The notes: generated by a model not told the origin, from the letters alone. A DNA stretch of 64,000 nucleotides from Arthrobacter russicus (GCF_031454135.1 NZ_JAVDQF010000001.1:682001-746000); one strand, 5' to 3'. Counted from the first letter of the stretch, positions 1 through 9,148 are shown. A program made the numbers and translations.

Positions 1-861
1 GTCGGTCCCCTCGGTTGCGCCGGCGCTGGCCCCACCGGAAGGACTGGCCCCACCGGAAGGACTGGGCTCACCGGAAGGGCTGGGCGGAGTCGCCGAGCCG
101 GACGGCGAAGAGTTGTTTGCGGCGAACGCCGGCGGGGCCTGCATCTGGCTGGCCGCGACCATTCCGGCGACCAGTACGACGGCGGCGGCCGCAGCGGCCC
201 GACGGCCGGATCCACCGTCTTTCTTCGAAGCGCCACGGCCGAAGATCAGGTACAGGACGGCGAGCAGGATCAACAGCGAGCCCACCACGATGAGCGGAAC
301 CGACCACGGCGTGGAGGTATCGTTCGGCACGGTGAGCGAAATGTCGGAAGCAGCCGCGGCTTTGCCGTCATTGGCCACCAGCAAGGACCAATCACCGGAG
401 CCGGGGGCACTGAACTCGTAGTTGAGCTCCCGGTTGCCGGTGCGCTCGTCGGTCCACAGATCCGATCCCGCCGGGTTCGCGGTAGCGCCGTCGCCGCCGA
501 TGAAACTGGCGTTGAGCGAACCGAAGTCATCCGCGGCGGATTGGACTTTCAGGTGCGGCGTCTTACCGACCCAGGCGTCGACGTCGTCGCTGCGTCCCTG
601 GGCCAGGAAGATCGGCCCGTCGCTGCGGACCGTCACGGTCACCGGGCCCGGACGTTGGCCGAGCGCTTGGGCGTCGATGACCGCCAAGGGGGCGGTTTGC
701 CCGGCGGCTGCCGAAGCCACCGAGACCTCGGCCGAAATCGTGGCGGGCGGTTGCCAGATGGTGCGTTGCGCGATGCCCAGACCCAACACCAGAAGGCCAA
801 TCACCAATACCAGCAGCGGAGCCGCCCAAGAGAGTCGTCGTTGCACGTGGTCAATCCTCAT
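1..861 (-). CDS. Membrane-anchored surface protein, partial (runs off left edge)
   Basis: Only the first 287 codons are visible, so the C-terminus is unknown, and I do not recognise the family. The protein starts with a hydrophobic anchor (about residues 11-31), followed by an Ala/Gly/Asp-rich extracytoplasmic part of about 155 residues. A clear membrane helix lies at residues 187-207 with a basic stretch after it, and a third hydrophobic Ala/Val segment at 221-238. It then becomes Ser/Pro/Gly-rich, with an 18-bp tandem repeat at the window edge. ATG at 861 is the first in-frame Met; GTG five codons on is an alternative. The gene is divergent from the AI-2E transporter gene, with a 241-bp gap between them. 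A cell-envelope protein is likely, but no function can be assigned. Confidence 0.6.
   Translation of the reverse strand, partial: MRIDHVQRRLSWAAPLLVLVIGLLVLGLGIAQRTIWQPPATISAEVSVASAAAGQTAPLAVIDAQALGQRPGPVTVTVRSDGPIFLAQGRSDDVDAWVGKTPHLKVQSAADDFGSLNASFIGGDGATANPAGSDLWTDERTGNRELNYEFSAPGSGDWSLLVANDGKAAAASDISLTVPNDTSTPWSVPLIVVGSLLILLAVLYLIFGRGASKKDGGSGRRAAAAAAVVLVAGMVAASQMQAPPAFAANNSSPSGSATPPSPSGEPSPSGGASPSGGASAGATEGTD
28..81. repeat. 18-bp tandem repeat, three copies, coding
   Basis: Three adjacent 18-bp units lie at 28-45, 46-63 and 64-81. The first two are identical and the third differs at a few bases. They encode a PSGGAS-like hexapeptide in the tail of the partial surface protein. Confidence 0.8.
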
Positions 862-1102
862 CGTTCATCGCTGCAGCAGAATTGCAAGGCCCGCTGCAGC
901 TGATTTGCGGCAGTTCCCCTGCCCGAACTTTGTCTGAATTTCCAACCGAAAATCCACTTTCCTACCTTCAAGAGTAACCGTTTTGTTATCTTTGGGCTCC
1001 CTGGAAGCTTCAGAAGTGGGCGGAATCACGGGTACCGAGGGGCCCGACTGGTAGGGTTTGGCTGAAACTAGGCGGTAGAGAATTGGCTGGAGGAAAGCAG
1101 TA

Positions 1103-2365
1103 GTGAGCACCGAAGCGACGCCCGAGGAGAACTCCGAGGCGTCCGGAACGCAAGCGGCGGAACCTGCTGCTCCGGCCGAGACGACCGGCTGGTGGACCCG
1201 GCTGAAGACCCGATTGACCAAACCGCTGCCCGGCTCGCAACCGAGGGTGAGGTTCGAAATGCCGCCGGAGGCCGAACCGGTTGCGGAATCCGAGACACCC
1301 CTCGACCCGCATCAGGCGGTCACCCCGATATCGTTCCAACGGCCGATCTATTTCGGTTTCATGGCGACGGTTGGCGTGGGCGCCGCCATCGGCCTGTATT
1401 TCGTCGCCGCGAACATCACCCAATTGCTGGTCTGGATGCTGACCGCGCTGTTCATCGCGCTGGGCCTGGACCCGGTGGTCCGCTGGTTCGAAAAACGCCG
1501 GATCCCGCGGCCCGCCGGCATCGTGATCGCGCTGCTGGCCTTGTTCGGGGCGATCGGCGGATTCTTCGCCACCCTGATCCCGACCATCGTGGACCAGACG
1601 ACCCAATTGGTCCAGCAAGCACCGACTTGGATCCGCCAGTTCCTCGATTCCGATTTTTTCGTCTCGATCGATTCGCAATTCCAAGTCCGCGACCGGATCA
1701 ATGAGGAGGTCGCGAAATTCTTCGCCAACTCACAGGCTGTGGGCGGGGTTTTCGGCGGCGTGGTCGGCGTCGGGTCGACCATTGCGAACGGTTTGTTCGG
1801 GACCTTGATCGTGCTGGTGCTGAGCCTGTATTTCCTGGCCTCGCTGCCCGCGATGAAACGTTGGGCCTACCGGCTGGCACCGCGCAGCCGACGGCCGCGG
1901 GTCGAGGCGCTCAGCGAAGAGATCACCCGTTCCGTGGGCAACTACGTGATCGGCCAGGCCTGCGTGGCACTGCTCAATGCGGCATTCGCTTTCATCGTGA
2001 TGACGATCGTCGGGGTGCCGTTCAGCATCCTGTTGGCCTTCGTGGTCGCCTTGCTCGCTTTCGTGCCGCTGGTCGGCGGCCTGATCGCCGGCATCGTCGT
2101 CACCCTGGTCGCGTTGTCCGACAACTGGCAGACCGCCCTGGTCTACGCGATCTTCTATTTCGCCTACCTGCAATTCGAGGCTTACTTCGTCTCGCCCCGG
2201 ATCATGCAACGCGCAGTCGCGGTTCCCGGCGCAGTCGCGGTGATCTCGGTGATCGCCGGCGGCAGTCTCCTGGGGGTGCTGGGCGCTTTGATCGCGATTC
2301 CGACCGCGGCAGCCATCATGCTGCTGATCAAGGAGATCTTCTTGGCCAGGCAGGACAAACATTGA
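1103..2365 (+). CDS. AI-2E family transporter (PerM/UPF0118 type)
   Basis: A 420-residue integral membrane protein of the AI-2E exporter-like family. Family members have been linked to autoinducer-2 or small-molecule/ion export, and the substrate here cannot be read from sequence. A polar, Glu/Ala/Pro-rich cytoplasmic N-terminus of about 80 residues precedes the first helices (about 90-165). A periplasmic-type loop with many Gln/Thr residues follows (about 170-220), then a C-terminal block of four to five helices (about 235-415) holding the family's Gly/Pro-rich PLVGGLIAG segment. The start is GTG at 1103, because GGAGGAAA at 1089-1096 sits at proper spacing. It converges with the hydrolase gene 21 bp downstream. 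Confidence 0.85.
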   Translation: MSTEATPEENSEASGTQAAEPAAPAETTGWWTRLKTRLTKPLPGSQPRVRFEMPPEAEPVAESETPLDPHQAVTPISFQRPIYFGFMATVGVGAAIGLYFVAANITQLLVWMLTALFIALGLDPVVRWFEKRRIPRPAGIVIALLALFGAIGGFFATLIPTIVDQTTQLVQQAPTWIRQFLDSDFFVSIDSQFQVRDRINEEVAKFFANSQAVGGVFGGVVGVGSTIANGLFGTLIVLVLSLYFLASLPAMKRWAYRLAPRSRRPRVEALSEEITRSVGNYVIGQACVALLNAAFAFIVMTIVGVPFSILLAFVVALLAFVPLVGGLIAGIVVTLVALSDNWQTALVYAIFYFAYLQFEAYFVSPRIMQRAVAVPGAVAVISVIAGGSLLGVLGALIAIPTAAAIMLLIKEIFLARQDKH

Positions 2366-2386
2366 GCCGTAGGCGTTGCGGCGCGG

Positions 2387-3208
2387 CTAGCCGGCCGAGG
2401 CCATCGGCCCCTGCCAGCTGGTCGGCAGCTCGGTAGGCTCGCCCAGTACCGCCGAAACGATTTCATTCAGCGCCCGCGCAGCGAATTTTTCGCCCACCCA
2501 GAGGTGCTGGGCACCGGAAACGTCGATCTGCTCGGCCTGCGGCACCCGGACGAATCGTTCCGCAGCCTCGGCCGGACGCAGGAATTTGTCCAGCTCCGGA
2601 ACCAGCACGGTCAGCGGTTTGCCGTAATCGGCCCAGCGGTCCAGATCCGCGTCATCGGCGCGTTTGAGCGGCGGAGACAGCAGCACCGCGCCTTCGATCT
2701 GTTCCGAGACCGGCGGCAGCGAACCGTACTTCAACACCAGCTCGGTGCCGAAAGACCAACCGAGCAGCCAACGGTTCGGCAAGGAACGGCGCACTGCGAA
2801 CTCGACCGCGGCCCGGACGTCGGCCTGCTCTCCGAGGCCTTCCTCGAAGGCCCCCTCGCTGGTGCCGCGCGGCGAGGAAGTGCCCCGGGTATTGAACCTC
2901 AGCACCGCGATGCCGGCGAGCGCCGGCAATCGGTAGGACGCTTTGCGGTAGACGTGCGAATCCATGAATCCGCCGTGCGTCGGCAGCGGGTGCAGCGTCA
3001 CCAGGGTCGCCTTAATCGGTCCGTCCTCCGGCGTCGCCAGTTCACCGACCAGGCGTAGGCCGTCATCGGTGTGCAATTCGATGTTCTCCCGGCGCGCCGG
3101 CAGCACCGAACCGGCCCGGATGGCTTCCGGGGCACCTGAGTCGACGAACTGGAAGCTGGCCGGATCGAAGTCTTGGGCGGCCGGAGAGGCAAAAGTCATA
3201 CTGCACAT
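2387..3208 (-). CDS. Alpha/beta hydrolase
   Basis: A roughly 273-residue serine hydrolase of the alpha/beta fold. The nucleophile elbow is G-W-S-F-G. An HPLPTHGG segment near the N-terminal third fits the oxyanion region, and the probable catalytic His is in the QHLWVGE segment near the C-terminus, which is a normal order for the family. It resembles the small COG2945-type hydrolases; the substrate is unknown. The start is not certain: ATG at 3208 and ATG at 3199 are both possible and neither has a good ribosome-binding site. It is followed on the same strand, upstream, by the short zinc-ribbon-like gene. Confidence 0.75.
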   Translation of the reverse strand: MCSMTFASPAAQDFDPASFQFVDSGAPEAIRAGSVLPARRENIELHTDDGLRLVGELATPEDGPIKATLVTLHPLPTHGGFMDSHVYRKASYRLPALAGIAVLRFNTRGTSSPRGTSEGAFEEGLGEQADVRAAVEFAVRRSLPNRWLLGWSFGTELVLKYGSLPPVSEQIEGAVLLSPPLKRADDADLDRWADYGKPLTVLVPELDKFLRPAEAAERFVRVPQAEQIDVSGAQHLWVGEKFAARALNEIVSAVLGEPTELPTSWQGPMASAG

Positions 3209-3237
3209 CTTAGGAGATCGGGACGGCTGGCCCGGGC

Positions 3238-3582
3238 TCAGCGACTGCGGTAGCTCCTCCCCCGCCAGCACGCGGTGTGCCAATGCCGGCGGCCGGCGAT
3301 CGCGTCGGCTTCGCCGAAAATCCAGTCTTCGCGCCAGACCACCAAATGCGGCGAACCGGTGAGTACCTTGTTTCCGCAGCCGGGGCACAGATACTCCTTG
3401 CGGGCCTGGGCGGCGCTGATCTGCCGGACCATCCATTCGCCGTCGCCCGCGCTCTCCACCCGGGCTGCGCCGGCGAAGACCCGGTCGACGTCGAGCTCCT
3501 GGGGCTCCGGCTTCGCGCCCCGCCCGGCACCGGCGCGCTTCCGGGCAGCGCCGTGGGACCGGGGACGATTGGAGCGGGGCAT
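3238..3582 (-). CDS. Conserved actinobacterial small protein with Cys/His metal motif
   Basis: A 114-residue protein with a basic, Arg/Lys-rich N-terminus and a conserved C-terminal half. It shows CPGC near residue 70 and an RRHWHTAC segment at the end, a spacing that would suit a single zinc site. Proteins of this type are common in Actinobacteria beside nucS and are often labelled ATP/GTP-binding without experimental support. No P-loop is visible, so I do not use that label. It is divergent from nucS with 78 bp between the start codons. Confidence 0.65.
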   Translation of the reverse strand: MPRSNRPRSHGAARKRAGAGRGAKPEPQELDVDRVFAGAARVESAGDGEWMVRQISAAQARKEYLCPGCGNKVLTGSPHLVVWREDWIFGEADAIAGRRHWHTACWRGRSYRSR

Positions 3583-3647
3583 CTTCCTATTCTGCCGCAG
3601 CAGCGGCAGGTCCCGGCACCCGGCGCAGTTCCGGGCTCCGGGCAGGG

Positions 3648-3653
3648 TAGAGT
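3648..3653 (+). promoter_or_regulatory. Candidate -10 box of a leaderless nucS transcript
   Basis: TAGAGT lies exactly 7 nt before the GTG start of nucS. This is the spacing expected if transcription begins at the start codon. No strong -35 box and no ribosome-binding site are present. Confidence 0.45.
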
Positions 3654-3660
3654 TTTGGAC

Positions 3661-4347
3661 GTGCGTTTGGTGATAGCTCGTTGCTCAGTCGACTACGAAG
3701 GCCGGCTCAAAGCCCACCTTCCTTTGGCGACCCGTCTCCTCCTGGTCAAGGCCGATGGTTCCGTTCTGGTGCACTCGGACGGCGGATCCTACAAGCCTCT
3801 GAACTGGATGAGCCCGCCGGCCACGTTGCGCGTGCTGGACCAGGATCTGGATGACGGGCTGGTCGAACAGTGGGTCGTCCAGTCGAGCAAGACGGACGAT
3901 CGGCTGATTGTCAGCCTGCACGAAAAACTGCACGAATCCAGCCACGAGCTGGGCACCGATCCGGGCTTGATCAAGGACGGCGTCGAAGCCGATCTGCAGC
4001 GATTGCTGGCCGCGCAGATCGAGACCCTGGGCGAAGGCTATTCGCTGATCCGCCGGGAGTATTTCACCGCCATCGGTCCAGTCGACATCCTGGCCCGGGA
4101 CGCCCAAGGGGGCACTGTGGCGATCGAGCTGAAACGCCGTGGCGACATCGACGGAGTGGAACAGCTCACCCGGTACTTGGAATTGCTGAACCGCGATCCC
4201 CTGCTCGCTCCGGTCCGGGGGATCTTCGCGGCGCAGCAGATCAAACCGCAGGCCCGGGTGCTGGCCAATGACCGAGGTATCGACTGCGTGACCTTGGATT
4301 ACGACGCGCTCCGCGGTGTGGACGACAGCACCTCCAGGCTTTTCTGA
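3661..4347 (+). CDS. nucS: Endonuclease NucS (mismatch-specific)
   Basis: NucS cuts DNA at mismatches and is the core of the non-canonical mismatch repair used by Actinobacteria that lack MutS/MutL. The 228-residue protein matches the family length (about 226). The catalytic core reads as D142 in GPVDIL and E156-x-K158 in IELKR, the RecB-like D...ExK nuclease motif. The extreme C-terminus ends in RLF after acidic residues, as in mycobacterial NucS, where this tail binds the DnaN sliding clamp. GTG at 3661 was chosen because the conserved N-terminus (VRLVIARC) begins there and homologues start at the same point. Confidence 0.95.
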   Translation: MRLVIARCSVDYEGRLKAHLPLATRLLLVKADGSVLVHSDGGSYKPLNWMSPPATLRVLDQDLDDGLVEQWVVQSSKTDDRLIVSLHEKLHESSHELGTDPGLIKDGVEADLQRLLAAQIETLGEGYSLIRREYFTAIGPVDILARDAQGGTVAIELKRRGDIDGVEQLTRYLELLNRDPLLAPVRGIFAAQQIKPQARVLANDRGIDCVTLDYDALRGVDDSTSRLF

Positions 4348-4377
4348 ACCAGTCTCCTTCCGGCCCGCAGCCCTGAC

Positions 4378-4383
4378 TAGAAT
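4378..4383 (+). promoter_or_regulatory. Candidate -10 box of a leaderless nagA transcript
   Basis: TAGAAT, a close match to the consensus, ends 7 nt before the nagA ATG. No Shine-Dalgarno at useful spacing is present (AAGG touches the start codon), which fits a leaderless mRNA. No good -35 box is seen. Confidence 0.45.
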
Positions 4384-4390
4384 CTAAGGC

Positions 4391-5614
4391 ATGACCACTC
4401 CCTCGGTTCCTCGGCAACGCGTCATCTTCGGCACTCTGGTCAGCGATGGCCAACGGATTCCGGACGGCGTCTTGGCCACCGTCGGGGACCGGATCAGCTA
4501 CGCCGGCCCGGCCGCCGGGTTCGTTCCGGATCCCGAGGCCGAAGAACTCCGCTTGGCCGAGGGGGCCTTGATCCTGCCGGGGCTGATCGATGTGCACAAC
4601 CACGGCGCGGTGGGCGGTGACTTCCCGGGAGCCGACGAAACCGCTGCTCGGCGTGCCATCGATTTCCTGCACCGCTCGGGCACCACGACGCTGCTGGCCT
4701 CGATGGTCACCGCTTCCGAGGCCGATCTGCTCCGCGGCGTCGAGCTCTATGCCCGATTGAGCAAGGAAGGGTTACTGGCCGGAATCCACTTGGAGGGCCC
4801 GTTCCTCTCCGCGGCGCGCTGCGGGGCCCAAGACCCGGCGTATCTGCTCGAGCCGGACCTCGCGCTGGCGGAACGGCTCATCGCAGCCGGCGAGGGGAAA
4901 ATCCTCACCATGACATATGCCCCGGAGCTCCCCGGTGCCGCCGCCCTGGTGGATCTGCTGACCGGGTACGGGGTGACTCCTTCACTCGGCCACACGGACG
5001 CGGATGCCGAAGTCGCTGCGGCTTCGCTGCAACAAGCCCGGGACGGACTGGATCCGGCCGGGTTCGACGGCAACAGCGGGCGGCCGACGATCACCCATCT
5101 CTTCAATGGCATGCCGCCGATGCACCATCGCTCGCCCGGGCCGGTATCCGCCTGTTTGCGAATCGCCCGGGCCGGCGCCGCAGCGGTGGAACTGATTGCG
5201 GACAATACCCATCTCGATCCGCAAACGGTATTGATGGTCTTCGAATTGGTCGGCGCGAAAAACATCATCCTGGTCTCGGATTCGATGGCGGCCACCGGCT
5301 TGGCGGACGGCAGCTACCGCCTCGGCCCTGCCCAGGTGACCGTGGCCGGCGGCGTAGCCACCTTGGATGCCACCGGTTCGATCGCCGGTGGCACCGCGAC
5401 TTTGTTCCAGATCCTGCAGCGTACCGCGGCCGCCGGGGTTCCGCTCGAGGACGCGGTGTTGAGTGCCACCGCAGTGCCTGCGCGGCTGCTCGGGCTCTCC
5501 GACGAGGTCGGCGGATTGCGTCGCGGGCTGCGCGCCGATGCCCTCGTGGTCAACCCGGACGGGCAGCTCGAATCAGTGCTCCGGGCCGGAATGTGGTTGG
5601 AATCACCCCGATAA
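4391..5614 (+). CDS. nagA: N-acetylglucosamine-6-phosphate deacetylase
   Basis: Removes the acetyl group from GlcNAc-6-phosphate in amino-sugar catabolism and cell-wall recycling. The 407-residue protein has the amidohydrolase layout: a small beta domain, the HNH motif in DVHNHG near residue 75, the metal-binding Glu in HLEGPF, His in SLGHTDA, His in THLFNGM, and the catalytic Asp in VSDSMAATG. It ends with the returning beta strands (RADALVV). It stands alone here, without nagB or a GntR regulator beside it. The ATG at 4391 is supported by a -10 box 7 nt upstream. Confidence 0.93.
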   Translation: MTTPSVPRQRVIFGTLVSDGQRIPDGVLATVGDRISYAGPAAGFVPDPEAEELRLAEGALILPGLIDVHNHGAVGGDFPGADETAARRAIDFLHRSGTTTLLASMVTASEADLLRGVELYARLSKEGLLAGIHLEGPFLSAARCGAQDPAYLLEPDLALAERLIAAGEGKILTMTYAPELPGAAALVDLLTGYGVTPSLGHTDADAEVAAASLQQARDGLDPAGFDGNSGRPTITHLFNGMPPMHHRSPGPVSACLRIARAGAAAVELIADNTHLDPQTVLMVFELVGAKNIILVSDSMAATGLADGSYRLGPAQVTVAGGVATLDATGSIAGGTATLFQILQRTAAAGVPLEDAVLSATAVPARLLGLSDEVGGLRRGLRADALVVNPDGQLESVLRAGMWLESPR

Positions 5615-5668
5615 TTTCCAAACCCAGAACAAAAGATTCAGATTTGCGCCAAATTTTGGCTTTCGACA

Positions 5669-5697
5669 TTGACCGGGATGATTTCACATGAAATGCT
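5669..5697 (+). promoter_or_regulatory. Candidate cspA promoter
   Basis: TTGACC at 5669-5674 is followed after 17 bp by the weak -10-like AATGCT at 5692-5697. If real, the cspA transcript would carry a leader of about 150 nt, as cold-shock genes often do. Confidence 0.35.
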
Positions 5698-5727
5698 TAG
5701 AGCAGTCTTTGTGTACGTGTTTTTCAT

Positions 5728-5749
5728 GCTCGCAAGACAAGTTGCGAGC
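5728..5749 (+). promoter_or_regulatory. Hairpin in the cspA leader
   Basis: GCTCGCAA and TTGCGAGC form a perfect 8-bp stem with a 6-nt loop, about 110 nt before the cspA start. No U tract follows, so a terminator is unlikely. A structural role in the cold-shock leader is inferred. Confidence 0.5.
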
Positions 5750-5858
5750 GTGAAGCGCCCGGACTGGCGGAAACGTCGATCAGGAATCTTCTCGCGCAGT
5801 AACTCCGGAGCTGCACATTCAGGTGCAGGTCCACAACGTTTCACACGAGGAGATATAA

Positions 5859-6062
5859 ATGGCTCAGGGAACCGTCAAGTGGTTCAACGCCGAAAAGGGC
5901 TTCGGCTTCATCACGCCTGATGATTCGGACAGTGACGTCTTCGTTCACTACTCCGAGATTCAGACCAAGGGTTTCCGTACCCTGGATGAGAACCAGCGCG
6001 TTGATTTCGAAATCGGTCAGGGTGCCAAAGGCCCCCAGGCTACCGGCGTCACCGTTATCTAA
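5859..6062 (+). CDS. cspA: Cold-shock protein CspA
   Basis: A 67-residue single cold-shock domain that binds single-stranded RNA/DNA and acts as an RNA chaperone. RNP1 (KGFGFI) is at residues 16-21 and RNP2 (VFVHY) near residue 30, and the protein starts with the usual [13 protein letters not shown]. The length is standard. A strong ribosome site (GAGGAG) precedes the ATG at correct distance, and a long leader with a hairpin lies upstream. It is monocistronic, since a clean intrinsic terminator follows 18 bp after the stop codon. Confidence 0.97.
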   Translation: MAQGTVKWFNAEKGFGFITPDDSDSDVFVHYSEIQTKGFRTLDENQRVDFEIGQGAKGPQATGVTVI

Positions 6063-6079
6063 TTCGGCCTAGGCTCGAG

Positions 6080-6112
6080 AAAATGGCTTCCAGCTTGCTG
6101 GGGGCCATTTTT
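6080..6112 (+). terminator. Intrinsic terminator of cspA
   Basis: Nested arms AAAATGGC/GCCATTTT and CCAG/CTGG around a CTTG loop are followed by a run of T. The A-rich 5' arm makes it usable in both directions. Confidence 0.85.
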
Positions 6113-6125
6113 GTTGCCCAGACTG

Positions 6126-6190
6126 CCGTCGAGTGGCCAGCTCTGCAGGTAAAAAGCCGGTTCTAGCCTGCGGAGCTGGCCACTCGACGG
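6126..6190. repeat. 24-bp near-perfect palindrome between convergent genes
   Basis: Arms at 6126-6149 and 6167-6190 pair over 24 bp with a single T/G position, which is a wobble pair in RNA, around a 17-nt loop. It sits between the cspA terminator and the stop of the convergent MprF-like gene. It has no U tract. It may be a dispersed intergenic palindromic repeat or a back-up terminator for the minus-strand gene. Confidence 0.75.
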
Positions 6191-6201
6191 GATGGAATTA
6201 G

Positions 6202-8715
6202 CTAGCGACGGACCAAGCCGCGCAACAGCCGGGCCGTCTGCCGCAGCGAGAGTCCGGGCAAATACGCCTTGGAGAGCGCATTGCCGATCGCCGGCAGGTC
6301 CAGGGCATCGGGATAGACCAGGTACAGCGAGCGGTACTCGGGCTTGAACCGGTGCTTGAAGTGCGCCAGGGAACGGAACCCGTACACCGGCTCGATCGCA
6401 CGGCCGAGCAAATTGAGGAACCGGTCCAAGACCGGGCTTTCACCGGTCGCCGGCGTCGACTCGTCGGCCGCGTGCTTGGCCAAAGGCGAGCCGGAGAGCG
6501 AGAGCACTTCGACATCGGCCCGGAGTTCCAGGATCGCCGAGGCGATCAGGAATTCCGTCGCACCGGCAAACGCATCGGCGCGACGGCGCATCAGATCCAG
6601 CGTCCAGCTGACCACGACGCCGTCGCGGTACACCGGAAGCCAGCTGGTCGCGCCGACCAGGCGCCCGGCGTCGTCGATCGCGAGTGCGCACAGCACCTCG
6701 TCGTCCATCAGTTCTTCCAGGCCGCCCAGCGTGAAACCCATTTCCGGCATGGACTTGCGGGCCGCCCAATCCTCGGAAAGCTGCTCGAGTTGGTACCGCA
6801 ACGGAACGCTCAATTCGCTGTACCGGCTCCAGAGCACCGTGACTCCGAGCTTTTTCGCCTTGTTCACCGCGGTTCTGACGTTCTGCCACTCCTTGCCGAC
6901 GAATTCCAGCCCCTCGAGCCGCAATCTGGTTTCCTGAGCGACTTGCACGCGGCCGAACCCCTGGCCGACCAACCAGGCGCTTTCCGCGTCGGTCACCGAA
7001 TAGAAACACGGAATCAGGCCCTGCTGGCCGCAATACTCGACGAACCCGGCGGTTGCCGCCGCTGCGGCGGGTGGCTCGCCGAACGGCCCGGCCAAAGTCA
7101 AGGCGACCCCGCCGTGCAACTGGTAGGCCACTCCGGCCTTGCCGTCTTCGCTGAACCAATAGTGGTTGTTCTGCCATAAAGCCATCCAACTCAGCGAGCC
7201 GCCGCCCCGCCGGACCAGGGCCCGGGCGCGTTCCCGCTCCTGGCGGCCTTGCACGGTCTGGCTCCCCCGGACCCAGAACAACACCAGGACCCCGGACAAC
7301 AGCACGGTCCAGAACAGCGGACCGGAAAGATAGAAGAAGATCTGTTCCGCCGGCGGACTGTCCGCCAAGCTGTGCCGCAACGACGGCGAAATCGGCAAAG
7401 GCAGGAACTGCCGGCCCAGCCCGGCGAACAACATCCCGGGACCGCCGCGTTGCCACCCGTCATGCGCCAGCCAGACCGCTGCGTAACCAGCGGCCAGCAC
7501 CACGAACGAACTCGCTGCCACGAGCAGGAACCGGTTGCGGGCCCGGGCGGCAGTGAGCACGGTGAACCGCCGGCGCAGCAGCAACAACAACAGCACGATG
7601 GCCAATGGGGTCAACACGATCGGAAGCAGATGCACCGCAGCGACGTTCACCAGTCCGAGGTGCCGGCGAAGCCCGGAATGCGGGATCACCGCGAAAAGCG
7701 TCAGGTAGACAGTACCCACCGCCAAGACCAGGCACTGGATGAGCACGGTCAGCCACAAAGCCAGCCGGCGGCCGCGGCGCAGCCCTTCGGCACAGACCAA
7801 GAGCAGCAATGACGGCACCACCGCCAAGGCGAAGCCGATCGAACTGCCCAGCCCGCCGCCTTGGGCAAGTTGCAAACAGCTTTGGCTGACGTCATCGCCG
7901 CAGCTCGACTGCAATTGGCCAATCGTCGGGATCGGATTCAGCACCAATTCCCGGAAAATCGCCAGCGGACCAGATGGCGCCCGGACCAAAGCCGCAGCCA
8001 ACGGGCCGACCGCGAAAACCGCGACAACCACCGCCACGATGGTGCGGATCTCCCGGGTCGTGGACCGGTGGAAACTGGAAACACTGCTGACCTCGCGCAA
8101 CCACCAGGCGAGCAGCAAACCGATCAGCGCACCGCAGAGCAGGAACACGGTCGCGGCATGGCCGACGTAGGCGACCAGCATCGCGGTCACCGACAAGATC
8201 GCCACCCGGAACCGCCGCCGCCACAACGGCCCGAGATAGGCGGTGGCGGCGAGTCCGGCGCTGGCGAGCATCGCCCACGGACCGGAGAGCGGAACGTCGA
8301 CCATGCTGCCCAGCCAGCCGTCCCCAGTCTGCGCGGCGGCTTGCGAGAGCACGCCGAACAAGGTCAGCGCGCCCAGTTGCCCAGCGGCGCCGATCGCCAG
8401 CGTCCGCCAACTGCCGGCATGGTATTCGAGGGTCCCCAGCAACCCGGCGCTGAGCAGTACCGCGGTCAACCAGGCGACCGGGCTCGACACCGACAACACC
8501 CCGCTGAACACCGTCCACCATTGCCCGGACCGGAGGCCGGACAGCTGATAGCCGAGCGGCAGGTCCGGATGCAGCGCCGCGACCACGGCGGAGACCAGCA
8601 AGGCGAACAGGAAAACCAAGGTCAGCGGCAACCGCCCGGCAACTCTGCCGGACTTGGCCAGCCAGCCGTCGCCCGGTCCCGGCCAGCGGCGCTCCGTGCG
8701 GCTGCTCAGCGCCAT
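6202..8715 (-). CDS. MprF-like membrane protein with DUF2156 lysyltransferase-type domain
   Basis: An 837-residue protein. The N-terminal part (about 25-500) is a multi-helix membrane region with a rhomboid-like first section. The C-terminal part (about 510-830) is a DUF2156/phosphatidylglycerol lysyltransferase C-terminal domain with its GNAT-like core (NKAKKLGV, LVGATSWLPVY, and the SLSGSPLA segment). Family members attach lysine or other groups to phosphatidylglycerol, which lowers the negative surface charge and protects against cationic peptides. The exact substrate is not readable. It overlaps the DUF2550 gene by 10 bp and lies downstream of the ATP synthase operon on the same strand. 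Confidence 0.75.
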   Translation of the reverse strand: MALSSRTERRWPGPGDGWLAKSGRVAGRLPLTLVFLFALLVSAVVAALHPDLPLGYQLSGLRSGQWWTVFSGVLSVSSPVAWLTAVLLSAGLLGTLEYHAGSWRTLAIGAAGQLGALTLFGVLSQAAAQTGDGWLGSMVDVPLSGPWAMLASAGLAATAYLGPLWRRRFRVAILSVTAMLVAYVGHAATVFLLCGALIGLLLAWWLREVSSVSSFHRSTTREIRTIVAVVVAVFAVGPLAAALVRAPSGPLAIFRELVLNPIPTIGQLQSSCGDDVSQSCLQLAQGGGLGSSIGFALAVVPSLLLLVCAEGLRRGRRLALWLTVLIQCLVLAVGTVYLTLFAVIPHSGLRRHLGLVNVAAVHLLPIVLTPLAIVLLLLLLRRRFTVLTAARARNRFLLVAASSFVVLAAGYAAVWLAHDGWQRGGPGMLFAGLGRQFLPLPISPSLRHSLADSPPAEQIFFYLSGPLFWTVLLSGVLVLFWVRGSQTVQGRQERERARALVRRGGGSLSWMALWQNNHYWFSEDGKAGVAYQLHGGVALTLAGPFGEPPAAAAATAGFVEYCGQQGLIPCFYSVTDAESAWLVGQGFGRVQVAQETRLRLEGLEFVGKEWQNVRTAVNKAKKLGVTVLWSRYSELSVPLRYQLEQLSEDWAARKSMPEMGFTLGGLEELMDDEVLCALAIDDAGRLVGATSWLPVYRDGVVVSWTLDLMRRRADAFAGATEFLIASAILELRADVEVLSLSGSPLAKHAADESTPATGESPVLDRFLNLLGRAIEPVYGFRSLAHFKHRFKPEYRSLYLVYPDALDLPAIGNALSKAYLPGLSLRQTARLLRGLVRR

Positions 8716-9140
8716 GTTCCGACGCCGATGACCGGCCCGGCTTCCAACCAGGAACTCAATCCGGCATAGGCTTCGAATTTCATCGCCATCATGAAGTCTT
8801 TGCCTTCATAGCGCAGAAGCACGATGACCGAATCGGGCTGCACCAGGGGCCGTTCGGCCTCGCTCGGGTGCCGGCGGCCCAGGAGTTCGAGCGAACTGCG
8901 CCGGTAGCTGTAGCGCGGACGCGGGCTGAGCGAAAGCAGCCTGAACCATTCCAGATCCCGGTCCTGATAACGACAAACCCCCATCTGCCAGCGATCGTCG
9001 AGCTGGCAAATGGAGGCGTCTACCGTGCCCAGGGCACGGCGTAGTTGGAATCTTCGGATGCCGAATAGGCACAACGCGACGATCACCAACGTGAAAAGTG
9101 CTGCAATGATGATGAACGGAGTTCCAGGGTCGTTCATCAA
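8706..9140 (-). CDS. DUF2550 family membrane protein
   Basis: A 144-residue protein with one N-terminal membrane helix (about 9-28) followed by a soluble Arg-rich domain. The family is characteristic of Actinobacteria and is usually encoded straight after atpC, as here (8-bp gap to atpC). Its function is unknown. The coupling with atpC and the 10-bp overlap with the following MprF-like gene suggest co-transcription with the ATP synthase operon. Confidence 0.85.
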   Translation of the reverse strand: MMNDPGTPFIIIAALFTLVIVALCLFGIRRFQLRRALGTVDASICQLDDRWQMGVCRYQDRDLEWFRLLSLSPRPRYSYRRSSLELLGRRHPSEAERPLVQPDSVIVLLRYEGKDFMMAMKFEAYAGLSSWLEAGPVIGVGTWR

Positions 9141-9148
9141 CGGAGTGA

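Noticed and set aside
5638-5844. Small minus-strand gene between nagA and cspA
   Set aside because: No ribosome site or family resemblance; it overlaps the cspA leader hairpin and promoter.
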